From NCBI GenBank assembly GCA_019426215.1, contig CM033396.1:32283154-32347153 (forward strand): DNA of 64,000 nt, read 5' to 3'. This document shows positions 58,628-64,000 of this stretch, piece after piece. Below the pieces are notes generated by a model. It searched no databases and was not told the origin of the DNA. It worked only from the letters and a program-made list of their open reading frames with translations. The DNA comes from Buddleja alternifolia (Eukaryota; Streptophyta; Magnoliopsida; Lamiales; Scrophulariaceae). The translations under genes and the position numbers were made by a program. Position 1 is the first letter of the stretch. Each line of letters begins with the position of its first letter.

Positions 58628-59091
58628 ATAAAATCACATTTTTCGTTCCATAACTTTTCTCCATTAAAATTTTTGTCCAATTTATTACGAATTTCTATCT
58701 CATAACTTTTAAAATTTATCACATTTAGTCCCAACTAGAATTTCCGTCCAAAATTTAACGCTCAAATTCTTATGCTCCGTTAGTCAGTATTTTTTACCCC
58801 TATTTCTGGTAGAATTTATGTGTGAATGACACTAATGCACAAATTCTTTTCAAAATCATGATGTTTTTATTAAAAATCACGTGTCACTGATGCACTAGTC
58901 TCCCTAAAAAATTGGTTTAAAATGTAAACTAATAGAGCATATGAGTTTGACCGTCAAATACTTGACAAAAGTTTGGCCAGTATTAAATGTGAGACTTTTT
59001 AGAAGTTATGAGATGTAATTTGAGAATCACGTAACCAATGAGATTAAATTGAAATTTTGGGAAAGATATGGGATGAAAAATACAATTTACT
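58628..59091. mobile_element. Hairpin MITE of the 'cataacttt' family
   Basis: The left end ATAAAATCACATTTTTCGTT, with CCATAACTTTTC, pairs with the right end GAAAGATATGGGATGAAAAA TACAATTTA. Internal layout and words (AACGGAG/CTCCGTTAGTCA, GTGTGAATGACACTAATGCAC) match the elements at 37911 and 16424. Confidence 0.75.
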
Positions 59092-59398
59092 TCTAGAACG
59101 TCGTTGTTATTAATGTTGGGAATCTTTGCAGAATAGGCAACGAAAAAAATAAAACGAAATTCCCTCCGGGGTCCATTGAGTATTTATGCATATATAAAAA
59201 GAGGAATAAGGAAATAATCCCCTAGTAACGTAGTGGTTGAAGATTCCTTGCAAAAATAGCTTTCTTGATTTTTTCCAACGTCGTGCTTTGATTCTTTGAA
59301 TTCCTTGATTCTTGTGGTGAATATGCCACCACTTTTAATTGGCCACACCGGAAAACTCTTATTTTCCCCTCCATGGACGGCTAGTGAGAGAGGGAGGG

Positions 59399-59668
59399 TC
59401 AGGAATATTTCTCTTTGGAGGCTACTGTGTGTAGAGAGTAAATTGTGTAGTTCTTCAATTCTCTTATGTTGTTGCGTAGTTCGATTATCATATCAAAATT
59501 TTTTGGAGAATATGGTGGGTCATACCAAGAGAAGAATTTACAGCCTTTAGTCCCGCAAACACAACCGTAAAATCTTGAGAGTTTTTTTTTTTGATAAGAA
59601 TCTTGAGAGTTGGTCGTCCTCATTTTTGACTTCCACAAATAAAGTTTCTTCCCATACTCGCATTGCAT
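59399..59668 (-). pseudogene. GRF-type zinc-finger protein fragment
   Basis: The minus-strand frame has MQCEYGKKLYLWKSKMRT, then RFYGCVCGTKGCKFFSWYD and PPYSPKNFDMIIELRNN. This is the GRF zinc finger (C..G...TS...N..RRFYGC...GC.FF.W.D), a small single-stranded-nucleic-acid-binding motif common in plant orphan proteins and in repair and RNA enzymes. The stretch between NSQ and RFYGC is expanded by a duplication of CTCTCAAGATT and an A-run (about 59575-59605). No start or rest of gene was found; the frame may be a retained fragment. Confidence 0.6.
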
Positions 59669-59669
59669 T

Positions 59670-60257
59670 TGAACATTTTGTCTGCTACTAGCTTTGCTCG
59701 GTTTTGATGTCTGCTACTAGTTACTAGCTCTGCTTGGAAGAATTAATTGGAGAAAATGAAAGTTGAAGAGTTCAAACAAGTAAAAAACATAAAAAAATTG
59801 CTTTCAAAAGACCCCAAAATCAATTTTTCCTCCAATTAGACCGGTTATTTTCCCTCCATTTCTCCCCAAAATCTGTTTATCCTCCCAAATTAGAAAACTG
59901 ACGGATTTGTTAGTGTTGATCATTAGTCAACTAACGACGATACCAAAATTGAGACAAAAAACTTGATTTGGTACCAAAAGTGTTACTTTACAAAAACATG
60001 ATACCAATATCGGATTTGGCATGTCCTATTGTACTAAAAATGACATTTTTTCGTACGTATAATATATGTTTCGTAAAAAAAAAAAACTAGATTAGGGTGG
60101 ATCCAACTGCGCGTTCCGAGCCCCGCGATAATTCTCCACTTAGAATTATCTTTCAACCCCCGCGTTCGAGTTCGATACGCTAAACGGTGGTTCAGAATTT
60201 AACACTTCGGCGTGTTGTTTAAAATAATTATTCGGACCGCAATTGATGAAAATATTT
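59670..60257. other. Spacer
   Basis: AGCTTTGCTC/AGCTCTGCTTG with GTCTGCTACTAG is repeated at 59680-59735, a short direct duplication. 60095-60200 is GC-richer (CGCGTTCCGAGCCCCGCG) but has no recognisable gene. Confidence 0.4.
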
Positions 60258-60606
60258 ATCGTCTTCGAATGAAACAATAATACAGTGAAGGAAAAATTCA
60301 AGTCCAGATAAATATTATCTCTCAAATACTTAAATCTGACAAAAGATAATCTTATACCTACGTGAGAATTTCTCGATCGTATGTATTATTTTGGGTGTTA
60401 ATTATTGTCTTCGAATGCAATAACGGAATGAAAGGTAAGATTCAAGTCCAGATAACAATTATCTCTCAGATACTTAAATCTTACAACAAGATAATATTAT
60501 ACCTACGTGAGAATCTTTCTTTTGAATACAATGATGAACAGAAAACTTAGGTCAAGATACAAATCACTATCAAATACTGAAATCTGAAAACAGATAATTT
60601 ATACCT
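60258..60606 (+). repeat. Imperfect tandem repeat, three units of about 110-140 bp
   Basis: Each unit contains GTCTTCGAATG or an equivalent, GGTAAGATTCAAGTCCAGAT, TTATCTCTCA.ATACTTAAAT, GATAAT.TTATACCTACGTGAGA. The third unit (60505-60606) is shortened and most diverged. Confidence 0.8.
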
Positions 60607-61077
60607 CCATAAAAGCCTTCAGTTTAAGAAAATTACAAACGATTGAATACTGGTACAAACTCCGAGAGTCGGATCCAGCAATTTTTGGTAAATTATCGCT
60701 AATCTATGCTACAAGCTTCTCCTAATTACGCCTACGCCTACTCCTAGGAAAAGAGAAAAAAAGTTGTTGTTGATTCTGATGATGCCTTCTCCTTCCTTTT
60801 TTTGTTTTTTATTTCAGCTTCGTGGCCTTACGTCTTCAACCGTCGAGAACTGCTTCTAACTTCTCTTTCAAAATTCTTTCATCTTGGCGGGTTACTTTTC
60901 TTAGGGAGTTCCCGACTCTTTGACCCTGCACTAGACCGGACTTCTTTGGGCCCGCTCTGTTATTATCATAATGGGCTTAACCTTTTATTTCTGGGCCCAT
61001 TAATTGTTGTTGGGCCTTTTGAGGTCTTTTAATTCGTCAACCCATTTTTATTTTTTAGTGTAAACAAATGCCCCTCT

Positions 61078-63248
61078 TGTTAGAATAGTGCCCTGTGAGC
61101 CAATCCTAGATAGGCTTTATTTATCTATTCTTGTAGTAAACAATTTCGTTTTACATTATATTAATAAAAGGCATTTCTTCATCTTATGTTTATATCGTTA
61201 TAACTGTATGATGAAGTCCCTAGAATTCACACATAGCTATGGGGCTTGATATCTCATTGGATGGATATCATAAAACAAGTTTCTAAGGCTGTGATTTCTA
61301 AATACTGTCCAAGTCATAGAATTATCAAGATGGGACATTGATAATTCGGATAGACTTGCGCCTATGATGCACACTCTTAATTGGAGAATGTCTCATTTTA
61401 TGGACATTAGTGTAGTTGACACAAATGCACATACGCGGGTGCTTGTTGAGAACAAGTTCACTGATTACCCTAACTGAAACTTCCTAAATTGGAATTATTT
61501 CTATATATGTCGAATTAGGAGTTTCTTAATCACGATAGTGCAAGATTAATTCTTTGACTTGAGTCATCACAGTAATCTTGTATATTGACTCACTGCACTT
61601 TGACTCCTGTGCCAGTTCTTTTACAAGGACACATATGGACTGGTGATTGGGTGTAGTGACTCGTATATGGAGGTTGGTGTTGATAACAAAGGATCCATCA
61701 CTTGTCTAGATGAACAAGTGAATTTCCTATATATTCTAAGTGATTTGACTGAGTTAGTCCTTGGCCAAGGCAAGTAAGTAATTAATTAAGAAATGAGTTT
61801 CTTGAATTAATTAATCACTAGTCAAACACACTTGAATTATTAAGATTGAATTTACAAGGATCTCGACCAATAAGATTCCTCGATTCTTAATTCAATTGGG
61901 AAATTAGTTGATGGAAGAATCTCACTTGCATGGAATGCGCGATTGGAAAGGTTCACTTTGAATCGCCTACATCTAGGTCTTCAAGATAAGTAGCTAGAAA
62001 CTTTTCTTTGATTTATGGGTATCTTATATTTAATGGAGATTAAATAATAAGATGGTTAATTAAAAGTGTTTAATTAATCGAGACAATTTAATTGTCCAAA
62101 TTAAATCATAAAGGTTATGAACCCATTACTAGTATGTTGGTGAACCTAAAGGGTCACACACAATACTCGGACAAATCCATTTCTTAATTAAGGAAATTTA
62201 ATTCAAAGTAGTTGAGTTAATATATTAATTAATTAGATTAATTAATTAAGACTTTTATTTATTCAAGTGTTGGATAAATAAATTAATTAAGTTGATAAGA
62301 TCAATTTAATTAAGCTTAAGTCTAGAAAGCATTAATTTAATTAGAAGTGACTTTTATTAATCTAGTATGGTGGATTAATTATTAAAAGACTATTTTATTA
62401 AGTCTTGGTCGAAAATTTGGTGGAGGAAAATAATTAAAGAGTTTAATTAATTTTCTTCTAGAAGGAAATAAGATTTCTTGGAGAGAAAGGAAACTAATTA
62501 AAATAGAAGAGTTCTATTTAGAAATTAATTAGTCTTCTATTCCTACATGGAAAAGGATTAATGTATAAGAGTTCTACATGGGAAAGAATTGCAAGAACCT
62601 AGTTCTATAAATAGGACTAGTATGGAACGAAAATATGATGATGACTTTTGAAGCCAAAATTTTTGTTCCTCTTGCATAAAAAAAAATCGTTTCTTTTTCC
62701 TCTCTCTCATATAGTGTTCTTGAGTTCTTGATTATTCATCAAGATCTTGAATTCAAGAATTCTTCCAAAATACTTAGAGAAGTAATTTTTGCTTTCACCT
62801 TAATCCCATACACTATTCCTTAGAGTTAGAATAAACGTTTATAGATCAACCTAGCTAAAGATTATAAACGAGTGGGTATCCGGGGTGTGGATCAACTTTA
62901 GAGGAGAAACACTTGGGTCTCTGAAGTGAATCAAGAATCCGATCAAAGACGTTTTTGGTGGAGGAATTCGAAATCTACATCAAAGGAAAATAACGAGTCG
63001 GTTGATTCAAGGAACGAGGAGCAAGCTAGGGAGCTTACGTTAAGGAAGAAGAAACTCTTCGATTTTTACGAAAAATCGAATAAGGTAAGATTTTCTTTGT
63101 TTAAGTTTTAAATAACTAATGTAGAGATGCGCAAGTCTATGATACGTGATAAGCCCGTAGGATTAATAAACTCGCATGTTTAAATCCTAGAAACTAAAAA
63201 TTTAATTTTCCGCTGTGCTTAGTCGGGCTATATGTATATTTCCCAACA
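61078..63248 (+). mobile_element. 5' LTR of an LTR retrotransposon running off the window
   Basis: Begins TGTTAGAATAGTGCCC and ends TCCCAACA; 2171 bp. The primer-binding site follows directly, which shows this is the 5' LTR of a plus-strand element whose body lies beyond 64000. It shares TTATATTAATAAAAGGCAT near its start with the solo LTR at 21183 (ATATTAATAAAGGCAT), suggesting related families. The 3' LTR is outside the window, so TSD and coding content cannot be checked. The frame at 62926-63111 is inside the LTR and unrecognised. Confidence 0.85.
62604..62615 (+). promoter_or_regulatory. TATA box in the LTR
   Basis: CTATAAATAGG about 640 bp before the LTR end, a strong plant TATA consensus placed to start the retroelement transcript in the LTR. 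Confidence 0.7.
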
Positions 63249-64000
63249 GTGGTATCAGAGCCTAAGGCTCGCGCATCGTTATGCATGATCCGTTCAATTT
63301 TAATCGTTACATGTGATGCACGTTTAAATATTAAATTCATTATATTTTGTTGATTTGGGGATTTCATAAACAATAAATGTGCACGTGTGGAAGTGGCGAA
63401 TTTGGTGGTAATTTGGACTTAGAGTCGAAACCATAATAATAGTAATTACATATATGTGATATGTTTTGAGAAATTATTCTGTGAACATAAACCATGCAAT
63501 TCAGAATTGCAAGTCTTTCCTTTTTCTGCAAAATTCGCATGATTCTGTTTATCTAATGCACGTATGCAGTCATGTGGCTGAATGTGTGGGTGCATGATTG
63601 GTTTTTGGAATGGTGAGAAGCAATAAAATTGTTTCAAACAAAATTGTGTCATCAGAATCTGTACAAAGTATGCATGATTTTGTTTTTGGAATTGGTGTGG
63701 AAGCAATTTAGATTGGATTAATGAATAATTGCAAAGCACCTTTCGGCCTTTATTTTACAATAGTTGTGTATGAGGTAAGGGCTTTTTGTATGAAGTAGTG
63801 GGAAGATGCAATTACATAATTAATTACACGAACAACCCACATGCGCGCCAAAACGGGGCGCCTAATAGCTTGGACGACCCGACCCGTTCGGGCAGTGTCG
63901 TGATCCGTTTTGAGTATTTGATTTTTCCTAGAAATTCTATTTAAAAAGGTGTTTTAAATTGTTTATTTGGAAAAAATCAAGTTTATTGAGAAACCCCAAA
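63249..64000 (+). mobile_element. Primer-binding site and leader of the 61-kb retrotransposon
   Basis: TGGTATCAGAGC at 63250-63261 is complementary to the 3' end of initiator tRNA-Met. The remaining sequence is untranslated leader with no Gag frame yet. It contains loosely repeated GTTTTTGGAAT-GGTG-GAAGCAA words (63599-63625 and 63683-63708) and a GGGCG/CGCCC-rich patch near 63845-63900. The minus-strand frame at 63446-63739 is not a gene. Confidence 0.8.

Noticed and set aside
63446..63739. 97-codon minus-strand frame in the retroelement leader
   Set aside because: Antisense to the leader of the element, with no domain and biased composition.

Overview
This is a stretch of plant nuclear genome, almost certainly from a eudicot. 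It is AT-rich, has a nine-exon housekeeping gene with GT-AG introns and an intronless plant-type cytosolic HSP70, and is packed with plant transposon classes (Copia, L1-like LINEs, hAT, Mutator, CACTA, possible Helitrons). I cannot name the species from the sequence.

Only three genes look intact. Glycyl-tRNA synthetase (405-7374, +) has nine exons, and its introns carry several hairpin MITEs. A divergent NAC-domain transcription factor (17493-18584, -) has a single exon. A cytosolic HSP70 (39686-41653, +) is intronless and ends in EEVD. A damaged copy of the HSP70 3' end, including 3' UTR sequence, lies at 52957-53352. They do not form an operon-like unit; they are isolated genes separated by repeats.

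Layout. 8.1-10.4 kb: a 5'-truncated LINE split by a hAT-like element. 11.3-15.75 kb: a long decayed LINE with endonuclease, RT, zinc-binding and RNase H regions and a poly(A) tail. 16-19.6 kb: AT-rich spacer, the NAC gene and a small CACTA element. 19.65-31.9 kb: a tower of nested insertions. Its base is a Mutator-like element with a 9-bp target-site duplication (TSD). Inside it is a Copia element with 135-bp LTRs and TSD GAAAG. Inside the Copia are a 1.66-kb solo LTR that splits the RT catalytic YVDD codons, and a 4.6-kb hAT-type foldback element. The foldback is a giant imperfect palindrome of short satellite repeats, with one arm nearly free of G and the other nearly free of C. Removing both insertions leaves a Copia of about 5.0 kb, a normal size.

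32.5-35.5 kb: a non-autonomous LTR retroelement. Its LTRs carry CCGCGG palindrome arrays of different copy number, and tandem repeats replace its coding region. A solo LTR of the same family is at 46.2 kb. 36-39.5 kb: MITEs and AT-rich repeats. 42.5 kb: an RNase H fragment of a third LINE. 43-61 kb: mostly AT-rich relics, MITEs, candidate Helitron ends, a Copia fragment, a GRF zinc-finger fragment and a short tandem repeat. 61.08 kb to the window end: the 5' LTR, primer-binding site and leader of another LTR retrotransposon that runs off the window.

The most unusual structure is the foldback element at 25370-29971 and the nest around it. I found no CRISPR array, rRNA gene or convincing tRNA gene.
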